A stretch of 64,000 nucleotides of DNA from DASSBG01 sp035699085 (lineage in GTDB: Bacteria > Pseudomonadota > Gammaproteobacteria > Xanthomonadales > Rhodanobacteraceae), in assembly GCA_035699085.1 (NCBI GenBank), contig DASSBG010000019.1, positions 1-64,000 on the forward strand, given 5' to 3'. Below are positions 7,625 to 15,674 of the stretch, in pieces. The notes under the pieces were generated by a model, which saw only the letters and a program-made list of their open reading frames with translations, did no database searches and was not told the origin of the DNA. A program made the translations under genes and the position numbers. Within the stretch, counting starts at the first letter, position 1. The number at the start of each line of letters is the position of its first letter.

Positions 7625-8797
7625 ATGAGTTCCCGGCTGCTCGTGCGCATCGACGGCGACGGCGCGCTGCACTGGCGTGCCGATGACGGCGCGCACGGCA
7701 CCGGCGCGCCGCCGGCGGCGCGGGTCGAGGCTGCGGACCAGGTGGTGGCGCTGGTGCCGGGCGCCGACGTGCTGCTGACCGAGGTCGAGCTGCCGGCGAC
7801 CAGCGCCGCGCGGCAGGCCAGGGTGCTGCCGTTCGCGCTGGAAGACCAGGTGCTGGACCCGGTCGAGGAACTGCATTTCGCGCTGGCACCGACCGTCGTC
7901 GGTGGCCGCTCGATTGCCGCCGCGGTCGCGCGCAACACGCTCGACGGCTGGCTGGCAAACCTGCATGAGGCGGGCCTGCGGCCCGACGCATTACTGCCGG
8001 ATACCTTGGCGGTGCCGCAGGCAGGCGATGCCGCCAGCCTGCTGCTTGAACATGGCCAGGCGCTGGTGCGGTTGGACGCCTGCAGCGGCTTTGCCTGCCC
8101 GGCCGGCCAGGTTCCGGTCTGGCTGGCGGCGCGCCTGCCGTCGCGGCTGGTCGTGCACCGCGTCGATGCCGCCGAGCCGCTGCCATCGCTGCCGCCAGGC
8201 GTCGCTGTCGAAACTGCCGCACCTGCGCCCGCACTGGATACCCTCGCAGGCGGCCTGGACGATGCGCCGCCGTTCAACCTGTTGCAGGGCGACTACGCGC
8301 CGCGCCACCGGCGCGCGCCGCAGCGCCGTTTGTGGCGCGTTGCGGCGGTGCTGGCGGCACTGGCGTTGCTGCTGGCGCTGGCCGCGCAGGTGGCGGGCGT
8401 GCTGCGCCTGCGCGCCGCCAACGCGCGCGTCGACGACGCCATTGCCGCGGCCTATGCCAAGGCCTTTCCCGGCCAGCCGATGGCGGCCGATCCGGTGGCG
8501 CGTACGCGCAGCGAGCTGGAGCGGCTCGGCGGCGACGGCAGCGACGCTGGTCTGCTGCCGCTACTGGCGCGCATCGCGCCGGTCCTGCGCCAGCACGGCA
8601 AGCAGTACACCACGCTCGGCATCGATTACCGCAACGCAACGCTGGAACTGGCGGTGCGCGCGCCCGACCTCGCCGGCATCGACCAGTTGCGCGAGCAACT
8701 GGCCAGCCTGCGCGGCCTCACCGTCGAGCTGACGGCCGCCACGCCCGGTGACAACGGCGTCGACGGCAGGCTGCGGATCCGCGGGGGTGGCGCATGA
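7625..8797 (+). CDS. gspL: Type II secretion inner-membrane protein GspL
   Basis: 390 residues. The cytoplasmic N-terminal two thirds has the actin-like GspL fold: MSSRLLVRIDGDGALHWR, DVLLTEVELPATSAARQARVLPFALEDQVLDPVEELHFAL, GWLANLHEAGLRPDALLPDTLAVP and PFNLLQGDYAPR just before the single membrane helix (about residues 238-258). The periplasmic ferredoxin-like end finishes QLREQLASLRGLTVELTA. GspL binds the ATPase GspE and links it to GspM and the pseudopilus. Its stop overlaps gspM as ATGA. Its own promoter seems to lie in the spacer (TACAAT at 7613). Confidence 0.92.
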   Translation: MSSRLLVRIDGDGALHWRADDGAHGTGAPPAARVEAADQVVALVPGADVLLTEVELPATSAARQARVLPFALEDQVLDPVEELHFALAPTVVGGRSIAAAVARNTLDGWLANLHEAGLRPDALLPDTLAVPQAGDAASLLLEHGQALVRLDACSGFACPAGQVPVWLAARLPSRLVVHRVDAAEPLPSLPPGVAVETAAPAPALDTLAGGLDDAPPFNLLQGDYAPRHRRAPQRRLWRVAAVLAALALLLALAAQVAGVLRLRAANARVDDAIAAAYAKAFPGQPMAADPVARTRSELERLGGDGSDAGLLPLLARIAPVLRQHGKQYTTLGIDYRNATLELAVRAPDLAGIDQLREQLASLRGLTVELTAATPGDNGVDGRLRIRGGGA

Positions 8798-9303
8798 TCG
8801 CGGCGCGGGCGCATCGACTCGGCGCCGCCTGGCGAGCGCGCGAGCCGCGCGAGCGGGCGGTGCTGCTGGCGGGCGCGGTGCTCGCGGTGCTCTTGCTCGG
8901 CTGGGCCTTCGCCTGGCACCCGCTGGTCGAGGCCCGCGAGGCGCTGGGCCAGCGCCTCGCCAGCCAGCAGCAGAACCTCGCCTTCATGCATCGCGCCCAG
9001 CAGCAACTGGCGTCGCTGGCCACGCGCGAGCGTGGCGGTGACGTGCGGCGGCAGGGCAAGTCGCTGCTCGGCCTCGCCGACGCCAGTGCGCGCGCGGCAC
9101 ACCTTGGGTCGGCGATCGCGCGGGTTTCGCCATTGGACGCCCGGCGCGTGCGCATCGACTTCGAGGGGGCCGATTTCGATTCGCTGGCTGCCTGGCTCGC
9201 GGGCTTGCGTTCCGACTATGGCATACGTGCCGACGATGTCTCCATCGCGCGTGCCGCGGGCGTCGGCCGCGTCGACGCCCACGTCACCCTGCAGGAGCCC
9301 TAG
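8794..9303 (+). CDS. gspM: Type II secretion protein GspM
   Basis: 169 residues: a short cytoplasmic N-terminus (RAREPRERAVLLAG, with the typical REP-R pattern), one membrane helix at about 26-42, a helical segment and a periplasmic domain ending FEGADFDSLAAWLAGLRSDYGI, as in GspM. GspM partners GspL in the inner-membrane platform. The ATG overlaps the gspL stop by four bases. Confidence 0.88.
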   Translation: MIAARAHRLGAAWRAREPRERAVLLAGAVLAVLLLGWAFAWHPLVEAREALGQRLASQQQNLAFMHRAQQQLASLATRERGGDVRRQGKSLLGLADASARAAHLGSAIARVSPLDARRVRIDFEGADFDSLAAWLAGLRSDYGIRADDVSIARAAGVGRVDAHVTLQEP

Positions 9304-9349
9304 TGGAGCGCGTGGCCGCATTGGCCCCGCCCAGCGGGGTCCGCACAGG

Positions 9350-10141
9350 GTGACTCGGTCCGCCGGTCTCGTGCGGCTGCTGCGCTGGCTGCTGCTCGCC
9401 CTGCTGGTGCTGCTGGTGCTGGCCGTGGTGGTCGCCTGGACGCTGCCGGCGCAGCTGGCATGGCGGGTGGTCGCCGATCGCGCCGGCTCGGTGCAGCTGG
9501 AGGGCATCAGCGGCAGCGTCTGGCGTGGCCATGCGGACCGGCTCAGCGTCGCCGCCACGCCGGTTGGCACGCTGGACTGGCAGCTGCAGCCGGCGGCGCT
9601 GCTGCGCGGCCAGCTGCGCGCGCAGCTGCAGCTGTCAGGTCCGCGCGTGCAGGGCCGGGGCCAGGTCACGCGGCTGCGCGACGGCCGGTTGGACGTGCGC
9701 GGCCTGCACCTGACGATGCCGGCAGAGCAGCTGCAGCCGGCGCTCGGCCTGCCGTCGCTGCAGCTGCTGGGCACGTTCCAGGTCGATGTCGCGCACGCGC
9801 TGGTCGAGCATGTCTGGTTCGATGCCTTGCAGGCGCATGCGGTTTGGCAGGATGCTGGCGTCGCCGGTTCGGCACGCGCCGCGTTTGGCGCGGTGCTGGC
9901 CGATGTCAATCTCGACGACGCGGGGCGCGTGGTTGGCCGCCTGCATGACGGCGGCGGGCCGCTGATGGTGCAGGGCCGATTGCAGGCATCGCCGATCGGC
10001 TACACGCTGGTGGCCCACCTGCGCCCGCGCGACCGCGACAACTTCAACCTGCAGGAGGCGCTGATGTACATCGGCCAGCGCCAGCCGGACGGCAGCGTGC
10101 TGCTGCGGGTCGAGGGCCACGCGCAGCTGCCGACGCTGTAG
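9350..10141 (+). CDS. gspN: Type II secretion protein GspN
   Basis: 263 residues: an N-terminal membrane anchor (about 10-30) and the GspN pattern LEGISGSVWRGHADRL, LDWQLQPAALLRGQLRAQLQLSG, and DRDNFNLQEALMYIGQRQPDGS near the end. GspN is an accessory part of some type II systems, including xps, and resembles AsmA-like envelope proteins. I start at GTG 9350; GTG 9371 is also possible, as no clear ribosome site separates them. In Xanthomonas the secretin gene gspD follows; here nudE does. Confidence 0.82.
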   Translation: MTRSAGLVRLLRWLLLALLVLLVLAVVVAWTLPAQLAWRVVADRAGSVQLEGISGSVWRGHADRLSVAATPVGTLDWQLQPAALLRGQLRAQLQLSGPRVQGRGQVTRLRDGRLDVRGLHLTMPAEQLQPALGLPSLQLLGTFQVDVAHALVEHVWFDALQAHAVWQDAGVAGSARAAFGAVLADVNLDDAGRVVGRLHDGGGPLMVQGRLQASPIGYTLVAHLRPRDRDNFNLQEALMYIGQRQPDGSVLLRVEGHAQLPTL

Positions 10142-10321
10142 CGCGCGGTCCGACGCGCGCTTGCCATCGCATCATTCCGGAGCCGCGCGCGGCGCGGACA
10201 CCGGAATCGTCACGACCATTGCAGCGAGCCCGCGCGGCGCAGCAGCGGCCTTCGGCAGTCCGGAATGGCGATGGCGGAGCAGGCCGCGAGGGCGTCGTCA
10301 GCGGCGCCGTGGCGCGGCGGG

Positions 10322-10327
10322 TACAAT
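10322..10327 (+). promoter_or_regulatory. Putative -10 box of nudE-cysQ
   Basis: TACAAT eight bases before the nudE ATG at 10336. It predicts a transcript with a leader of only one to three bases. No -35 box is obvious. Confidence 0.45.
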
Positions 10328-10335
10328 CGGGCATC

Positions 10336-10893
10336 ATGCACAAGCCACCCAAGATACTCGCCACGCGCCGCGTGGCGCAGAGCACGTTTCTGTCGGTCGA
10401 GCAGGTCGACCTGGAATTCAGCAACGGCGAACGACGCACCCACGAACGACTGCTCAGCTCCGGCCTTGGTGCCGTGATCATCGTTGCCATGCTCGACGGG
10501 GACACGGTGTTGCTGGTGCGGGAGTACGGCGTTGGCCTGGACAGCTACGAACTCGGCCTGCCCAAGGGCCGCCTCGACCACGGTGAAAGCATCGAGGATG
10601 GTGCCAACCGCGAGTTGAAAGAGGAGGCGGGCTACGGTGCGCGCAGCCTCAAGCGCATCGGCGAGCTGTCGCTGACGCCCGCCTACATGACCCAGCTCAC
10701 CCATATCGTGCTGGCCCGCGATCTCTACCCGGAGCGGCTGGAAGGCGACGAGCCGGAAGAGCTGGAAGTGGTGCCGTGGAAGCTGTCCGAGCTGCACCGC
10801 CTGCTGGACCGCAACGACGTCACCGAAGGCCGCACCATCGCCTCGCTCTTCATGGCACGCGAGTTTCTCGCCGGCCGCTACCACCCGCAATGA
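10336..10893 (+). CDS. nudE: ADP compounds hydrolase NudE (Nudix family)
   Basis: 185 residues. The complete Nudix box G-x5-E-x7-REL-x-EE-x-G is present as GRLDHGESIEDGANRELKEEAG. The N-terminus MHKPPKILATRRVAQSTFLSVEQVDLEF and the later LTPAYMTQLTHIVLARDLYPERLEGDEPEELEVV fit NudE, which splits ADP-ribose, NADH and diadenosine phosphates to mononucleotides in the cytoplasm. Overlap ATGA with cysQ shows a two-gene operon of nucleotide clean-up enzymes, an arrangement also known from other gammaproteobacteria. Confidence 0.92.
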   Translation: MHKPPKILATRRVAQSTFLSVEQVDLEFSNGERRTHERLLSSGLGAVIIVAMLDGDTVLLVREYGVGLDSYELGLPKGRLDHGESIEDGANRELKEEAGYGARSLKRIGELSLTPAYMTQLTHIVLARDLYPERLEGDEPEELEVVPWKLSELHRLLDRNDVTEGRTIASLFMAREFLAGRYHPQ

Positions 10894-11696
10894 GCGCCCT
10901 TGAGCGCCTGCTGCCGCCGGTGTCGGCGATCGCCCGCCGCGCCGCGGCGGCAATCCTCGAGGTCTATGCAGGCAGCTTCACCGTGCGCCGCAAGGACGAT
11001 GCCTCTCCGCTGACCGCCGCGGACCTGGCCGCGCACGACGTGATCGTTGCCGGCCTGCGCGAGCTGACGCCGCAGTGGCCGGTGCTGTCGGAGGAGGCGG
11101 CGGCGCTGCCGTGGGCCGAACGCTCGCAATGGGGGTGCTACTGGTTGGTCGACCCGCTGGACGGTACCCGCGAGTTCGTCAAGCGCAACGGCGAATTCAC
11201 CGTGAATATCGCGCTGATCGAAAACCACGTGAGCGTGCTTGGCGTGATCCTGGCGCCGGTCACCGGCCGCCTGTACCGGGCCTGCCGCGGCTCGGGCGCG
11301 CAGGTCGAGACCGCGCCGGGTGCGCTGCCCGAGGCGGTGTCGACGCGCAGCGTGGCCTCGCCGCTGACCATCGCCGGCAGCCGCTCGCATGGTGGTCCCG
11401 GCGACGAGGCCATCCGCGCCGCGCTCGGTCCGTACGAACGTATCGCGCTGGGCTCGTCGTTGAAGTTCTGCCTGATCGCCGAGGGTCACGCCGACCTCTA
11501 TGTGCGCCGCGGGCCGACGTCCGAATGGGACACCGCCGCGGGCCAGTGCGTGCTGGAAGAAGCCGGTGGCGCGGTGCTCGACCTGGCCGGCAAGCCCTTC
11601 CGCTACAACCGCGGCGAAAGCCTGATCAACCCGTCCTTCATCGCCGTCGGCGACCCCGCCGTCGACTGGACCGGCAAGCTGGCGCCATTCGCCTGA
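10890..11696 (+). CDS. cysQ: 3'(2'),5'-bisphosphate nucleotidase CysQ
   Basis: 268 residues of the inositol monophosphatase-like family. Metal and phosphate motifs: LSEEA (Glu ligands), WLVDPLDGTREF at about residues 85-96, and SEWDTAAGQCVLEEAGG near the C-terminus. It turns 3'-phosphoadenosine 5'-phosphate, made in sulfate assimilation, into AMP. The ATG overlaps the nudE stop by four bases, so the two are translated together. Confidence 0.94.
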   Translation: MSALERLLPPVSAIARRAAAAILEVYAGSFTVRRKDDASPLTAADLAAHDVIVAGLRELTPQWPVLSEEAAALPWAERSQWGCYWLVDPLDGTREFVKRNGEFTVNIALIENHVSVLGVILAPVTGRLYRACRGSGAQVETAPGALPEAVSTRSVASPLTIAGSRSHGGPGDEAIRAALGPYERIALGSSLKFCLIAEGHADLYVRRGPTSEWDTAAGQCVLEEAGGAVLDLAGKPFRYNRGESLINPSFIAVGDPAVDWTGKLAPFA

Positions 11697-11961
11697 GGCG
11701 GGATTCGGGAATGGCGGGATCAGCGCAAACCCTGGAGCCGGCCGATGAGCGCCGTTCGAAGGTCTGTTCCATCGCCTGGCTGTGCGACCCGACCTGATCG
11801 GTTGTCGAAGCAGGCTCGGGTTGGCATCGAATATCTCGCTTGCTTGCCGCTCGCGATCGCCACTTGCCCACCCGCCGCACGGATGGCGGCTCACGGCAAA
11901 CCGGGCGCCGGCGCGCGCACCGGGCCGTGTCGTTGCCACCTGCTTTCCGCGTATTGGTTGG
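11697..11961. other. Gap without a supported gene
   Basis: No recognisable gene or repeat array on either strand. The right end leads into the promoter at 11962-11989. Confidence 0.45.
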
Positions 11962-11989
11962 TAGACACTGCAAAGGTACAGGTTATGAT
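11962..11989 (+). promoter_or_regulatory. Sigma-70-type promoter of the delta-60 repeat gene
   Basis: TAGACA at 11962-11967 (one mismatch to TTGACA), a 16-base spacer and TATGAT at 11984-11989 (one mismatch to TATAAT). Start of transcription is expected near 11996, which favours the ATG at 12003 over the ATG at 11985 inside the -10 box. Confidence 0.65.
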
Positions 11990-12002
11990 CCCCGATCCGA
12001 CG

Positions 12003-13445
12003 ATGCCATCAGGGTGCAGGTGGCGGCCCGTGGCGCTGGCGGGGCTGCTGGCGCTGGCCTTCACGGCGCCGGCCCTGGCGTGCTTGCCCTGTGACGGGTA
12101 TTTCGACCCCGGCTTTGCGAACGGCGGGCGGCGCCTGCTGCCGCTGATCGCTGCGCACAGCGACGACGGCAGCTATCTCGACACGACGCCACTGATCCTG
12201 CATGCGGCGGGCGGCAAGATCCTGATCGCAGGATCCTGCGAGGAAGATCCGTCTCACCACCCCGACGATTTCGCCGAGGGGTGCATTGTACGGCTCCTTC
12301 CAGACGGCAGTACCGACTACAGCTTCGGCCCGAATACGCTCGGCACGGTCAGCCTGAGCCAGTTCGATCTGTATTCGACGTGGGTACATGCTGCGGCGTT
12401 GGCCGCCAACGGCGACATCCTCCTTGCCGTGCAGCGGGACCTCTTCCACCACCAGGTGGTCCGGCTCAGCGCCAATGGTCGAAACATGAAAGGAAAGAGC
12501 GACGACTTCACGATCAGCCCCGGAACCGGAGGCCAGCAGTGGAACATCGCTGCGATGCGCGTCCAGCCCGACGGAAAGATACTGCTGGCCGGAAGCGGTC
12601 TGCCCGGCACCTACGGACCGTTTTTCATGGCCGTCGTCCGGATGCGCGCGGACTTGAGCAGCCTGGATGCGGACTTCGGCACGGACGGCCGGGCTTCGGT
12701 CGTATTTGACGTGGACGCCGATGGCGCCCTGGAGAGCGCCGATGTGGAGTCGATGGTATTGCAGGATGACGGGCGCATCGTGTTGGCCGGGGGCACCGGG
12801 AACGAAGGCGCGCCGTCGACGGCGGCTGCCCTGGCGCGACTGACGCCGCAAGGCGAACTGGATTTGAGTTTCGGCGACGGCACCGGCCGCGTCACCGGGA
12901 CCTTCGGCGAAGGATTTGCGAAAGTCGAGGCCATGGCCCTGGATCGCCAGGGGCGCCTGCTGATCGGTGGCACGACAGCGGTCAACGCAGCCAACGGCTG
13001 GGGCAGTGACATGATCGTGAATCGATTGCTGGCCGATGGCAGCCAGGACCCGGTTTTCGGCTACCTGTATCCCGGCGACACGCCCGGGCCGGTCGTGGTG
13101 GGAGGCGACTTCGGCGGGGACTACAACGATGGCCTGACCAGCCTGCTCGTGCAGGACGATGGGAACATCATCGCGTTGGGTGCAGGGGAGCTTGCCTCGG
13201 GTGCGCAACATTTCGAGGCCGTGCGGCTCGATGGCGGGAACGGCACAACCGATGCCCTGTTCGGCGTCAACGGCGCCAGCCACGGCGACTTCGGCTGCGC
13301 TTCCGATGCCGACGCAGCGGCCTCCGGCGGTATCGACGCAGGCGGCGCTGTTGTCGTCGGCTACTGCCATGACGCGACCGGCTTCCACTACGGCATCGCG
13401 CGGCTGTTCGTCGACCACATCTTCGGCGCTGGTTTCGAGCCCTGA
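12003..13445 (+). CDS. Secreted delta-60 repeat protein
   Basis: 480 residues. An N-terminal signal peptide (MPSGCRWRPVALAGLLALAFTAPALA, cut before CLPCDG) is followed by several ~50-60 residue repeats of the delta-60 type: YFDPGFANGG, MRVQPDGKILLAGS, LDADFGTDGR, VLQDDGRIVLAGG, LDLSFGDGTGR and DRQGRLLIGGT. These repeats probably form a beta-propeller; their function is unknown. The protein ends in HIFGAGFEP, a short IF-x-x-GFE tail that I recall as recurrent at the end of secreted proteins in related genera; its role is not known to me. The start follows from the promoter at 11962-11989. Confidence 0.8.
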   Translation: MPSGCRWRPVALAGLLALAFTAPALACLPCDGYFDPGFANGGRRLLPLIAAHSDDGSYLDTTPLILHAAGGKILIAGSCEEDPSHHPDDFAEGCIVRLLPDGSTDYSFGPNTLGTVSLSQFDLYSTWVHAAALAANGDILLAVQRDLFHHQVVRLSANGRNMKGKSDDFTISPGTGGQQWNIAAMRVQPDGKILLAGSGLPGTYGPFFMAVVRMRADLSSLDADFGTDGRASVVFDVDADGALESADVESMVLQDDGRIVLAGGTGNEGAPSTAAALARLTPQGELDLSFGDGTGRVTGTFGEGFAKVEAMALDRQGRLLIGGTTAVNAANGWGSDMIVNRLLADGSQDPVFGYLYPGDTPGPVVVGGDFGGDYNDGLTSLLVQDDGNIIALGAGELASGAQHFEAVRLDGGNGTTDALFGVNGASHGDFGCASDADAAASGGIDAGGAVVVGYCHDATGFHYGIARLFVDHIFGAGFEP

Positions 13446-13460
13446 CCGCCGCACCTGCCC

Positions 13461-13545
13461 GTCGGCCGCAGACTGGCGGTGAGCGCGGAGAAGTCCAGAC
13501 ACGCCATATTGCGCGGGGCGGCACGCTTTGCGGGTCCGGGTCGCG
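13461..13545. repeat. Dispersed GGCGGTGAGCG element, divergent copy
   Basis: GTCGGCCGCA-GACTGGCGGTGAGCG is followed by ACACGCCAT and a GC-rich tail with GGGTCCGGGTCGCGGG. It matches copies at 15501, 46651 and 52951 in order of motifs, but is the most diverged. It sits between the convergent ends of the delta-60 gene and trmL. Confidence 0.55.
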
Positions 13546-13569
13546 GGCCCGTTCCGGTTTCCGACTCCA

Positions 13570-14034
13570 TCAAGCGGCGCCGCCGAAACCGAGCTGGCGC
13601 CAGGCTTCGTAGACCGCGATCGCGACGGCGTTGGACAGGTTGAGGCTGCGGTTGTCGGGTTGCATCGGCAGGCACAACCGCTGCGAGGTCGGCACGCGTT
13701 CCAGGGCGGCCGCGTCGAGGCCGCTGCTTTCGCAACCGAACACCAGCGCGTCACCGTCGGCAAAGCGCGCGTCGCTGTAGCGATGGTTGGCGTTGCGGCT
13801 GAAGGCGAAGGTGCGCGGACGGCCAAGTGTGGCGAGGCAGGCTTCGAGGTCCTCGTGCACAGTGACGCGCGCGTACTCGCGGTAGTCGAGCCCGGCGCGC
13901 CGCAGCCGCTTGTCGTCCAGCTCGAAGCCCAGCGGCCGGACCAGGTGCAGCGCGGCGCCGGCGTTGGCGCACAGACGCATCGCGTTGCCCGTGTTGGCCG
14001 GAATCTCGGGCCGGTGCAGGATGACGTGCAGCAT
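13570..14034 (-). CDS. trmL: tRNA (cytidine(34)-2'-O)-methyltransferase TrmL
   Basis: 154 residues, the size of SPOUT enzyme TrmL. Visible: MLHVILHRPEIPANTGNAMRLCAN, LGFELDDKRLRRAGLDY, the knotted cofactor-site strands FGCESSGLD and LCLPMQPDNRSLNLSNAVAI. It methylates the 2'-hydroxyl of the wobble base of tRNA-Leu anticodons. The ATG at 14034 is chosen by alignment with the family and because CATAAT (14047-14042 on this strand) lies seven bases before it; an ATG at 14043 would overlap that box. Confidence 0.93.
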   Translation of the reverse strand: MLHVILHRPEIPANTGNAMRLCANAGAALHLVRPLGFELDDKRLRRAGLDYREYARVTVHEDLEACLATLGRPRTFAFSRNANHRYSDARFADGDALVFGCESSGLDAAALERVPTSQRLCLPMQPDNRSLNLSNAVAIAVYEAWRQLGFGGAA

Positions 14035-14041
14035 GCGCGCC

Positions 14042-14047
14042 ATTATG
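14042..14047 (-). promoter_or_regulatory. Putative -10 box of trmL (near-leaderless)
   Basis: CATAAT on the minus strand, seven bases before the ATG at 14034. It would give a leader of zero or one base. Confidence 0.45.
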
Positions 14048-14120
14048 CCGGCACCCACGCCCGCCATCCGGCCAAAGGGGCGCCGGCCGCGCCTCGCTGC
14101 CGGCGCCGGCCGTCAAGGCC

Positions 14121-14279
14121 TCACGCGACCGCCGCGGTCGCCGCGGGCAAGCTCGATGCGGCGGCATGTGCCAGATGGCCGGGCGAGATGCCCGCGACCA
14201 GCATGGCGACGAAGGCGCCGATCACGACGATGGCGCAAACCGCCATCAGGGCGCACATCAGGGTGTCTTCGGTTTTCAT
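14121..14279 (-). CDS. Small membrane protein, 52 residues
   Basis: Begins MKTEDTLMCALMAVCAIVVIG, one strong membrane helix at about residues 8-30, then an Ala-rich tail ending SLPAATAAVA. A good ribosome site, GAGG, lies about 8 bases upstream (GAGGATCAAGCA-ATG). The family is not recognised. It stands between trmL (same strand) and mazG (opposite strand). Confidence 0.6.
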   Translation of the reverse strand: MKTEDTLMCALMAVCAIVVIGAFVAMLVAGISPGHLAHAAASSLPAATAAVA

Positions 14280-14528
14280 TGCTTGATCCTCGGCTGGTGG
14301 ACGGGGCAGGGATTGCAAGCAGCTTGCCAACGTGCGCGTCGGAAAAAACCTGTCTGATGTCAGGTGCTTGCGCTGACATCGACGAGGCGGGGGCGCTTGC
14401 GCACCGTCCGCGGACAACCAGCCATGTCCGCGCACGGACAGTGCGGACAGGCGGCCGCATCACGTGTCCGCGCGCGGGCTCATCCGGGGCATGCTCTTGT
14501 TGGTCACGTCGCCAAGCTCTACGACGTT

Positions 14529-14610
14529 CCGGGTCCCGGTCCGGCCCCGGCCCCGAGTCGGTCCCAATCCCGGCCGAATGCCGAATCCCGGATACCCAAT
14601 CCCCTATCCC
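14529..14610. repeat. Decayed heptamer array upstream of mazG
   Basis: CCGGGTCCCGGTCC followed by imperfect units such as GGTCCCAATCCCGG, GAATCCCGGATACCCAATCCCC and TATCCC. It is the same CCC-rich heptamer family as the regular array at 15584, but eroded. It ends about 12 bp before the mazG -10 box. Confidence 0.5.
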
Positions 14611-14621
14611 AGCCTTTCCGG

Positions 14622-14627
14622 CACAAT
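14622..14627 (+). promoter_or_regulatory. Putative -10 box of mazG (leaderless)
   Basis: CACAAT with six bases to the ATG at 14634, the spacing repeated at several other genes of the window. Confidence 0.4.
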
Positions 14628-14633
14628 GCGCGG

Positions 14634-15443
14634 ATGCCTGCACCGGCCGACAAGCCCATCGATGCCTTGCTCGCCATCATGGCGCGCCTGCGCGATCCGC
14701 AGGGCGGCTGCCCCTGGGACCGGCAGCAGGATTTCGCCAGCGTCGCGCCCTACACGCTCGAAGAGGCTTACGAGGTCGTCGACGCCATCGATCGCGGCGA
14801 CATGGACGACCTGCGCGACGAACTGGGGGACCTGCTGTTCCAGGTGGTATTCCACGCGCGGCTCGCCGAGGAAGCCGGCAGCTTCGCCTTTGATGACGTC
14901 GCCCGCGCCATCGCCGACAAGCTGGTGCGCCGCCACCCGCACGTGTTCGCCGGCCTGCGTTATGCCGATGCCGACGAGCAGGCACGGGCCTGGGAGGCGA
15001 TCAAGGCCGCCGAACGCGCCGGCAGCGGCGGGGCCGACACCAGCGCACTGGCCGGCATCGCCCGAGGCCTGCCCGAGTGGCGGCGAGCGCTGAAACTGCA
15101 GCAGCGCGCCGCGGCCAGCGGCTTCGATTGGCGCGACCCGCAGCCGGTGCTGGACAAGCTGGCCGAGGAACTGGACGAGGTGCGCGCCGAATTCGAGGGG
15201 CCGCCCGAGACCGACCGGGTCGAGGACGAGATCGGCGACATGCTGTTCGTGCTGGTCAACCTGGCGCGCCACGCCGGGGCCGATTTTCCGCGCGCGCTGC
15301 GCCGCGCCAACGCCAAGTTCGAGCGCCGCTTCCGCCGCATGGAGCAGCTGGCCCGCGACGACGGTCGCGACTTTGCCGCGCTGACGCTGCCCGAACAGGA
15401 ATCGCTCTGGCGCCGCGCCAAGACTGACGAACGCTCGCCGTAG
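14634..15443 (+). CDS. mazG: Nucleoside triphosphate pyrophosphohydrolase MazG
   Basis: 269 residues with two MazG domains. The first has the PQGGCPWDRQQ signature, LEEAYEVVDAI and DELGDLLFQVVFHARLAEE, the EExxE/ExxD metal site. The second has KLAEELDEVRAEF and VEDEIGDMLFVLVNLARH. The enzyme hydrolyses nucleoside triphosphates to monophosphates and pyrophosphate, clearing damaged nucleotides and modulating the stringent response. It begins with MPAPADKPIDALLAIMARLRDP. Confidence 0.95.
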   Translation: MPAPADKPIDALLAIMARLRDPQGGCPWDRQQDFASVAPYTLEEAYEVVDAIDRGDMDDLRDELGDLLFQVVFHARLAEEAGSFAFDDVARAIADKLVRRHPHVFAGLRYADADEQARAWEAIKAAERAGSGGADTSALAGIARGLPEWRRALKLQQRAAASGFDWRDPQPVLDKLAEELDEVRAEFEGPPETDRVEDEIGDMLFVLVNLARHAGADFPRALRRANAKFERRFRRMEQLARDDGRDFAALTLPEQESLWRRAKTDERSP

Positions 15444-15500
15444 CATTGTGCGCGGCCGAGGCCGCGAGCACCGCCGCGCGACGCGCACCGGTGCCGAGCC

Positions 15501-15583
15501 GTCGGTTGGCGGTGAGCGCAGCGAACCCCAACACGCCGTGCCAACGCTCGCACCGTCAACAACGATCCGGCGCTGTTGCTTTT
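15501..15583. repeat. Dispersed GGCGGTGAGCG element, copy next to the heptamer array
   Basis: GGCGGTGAGCG at 15508-15518, then CAGCGAACCCCAACACGCCGTG and, ~40 bases on, GGCGCTGTTGCTTTTCC, which runs straight into the heptamer array. The same blocks in the same order occur at 46651 and 52951. It lies between the convergent genes mazG and ybbP. Confidence 0.75.
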
Positions 15584-15667
15584 CCGGGTCCCGGGTCCCG
15601 GGTCCCGGGTCCCGATTCCCGATTCCCCATTCCCGATTCCCCATTCCCCATTCCCCATTCCCCATTC
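15584..15667. repeat. Twelve-copy heptanucleotide tandem array
   Basis: Twelve units of 7 bp without a break: CCGGGTC four times, CCGATTC twice, CCCATTC once, CCGATTC once, CCCATTC four times. The regular period and the neighbouring identical variants point to growth by slipped replication. It ends 7 bp before the stop codon of ybbP. With a 7-bp unit, any change in copy number inside a gene would shift the frame. Confidence 0.92.
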
Positions 15668-15674
15668 CCGGCCG

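Noticed and set aside
15584..15667. CRISPR array
   Set aside because: The unit is 7 bp and directly tandem; there are no spacers and no cas genes.
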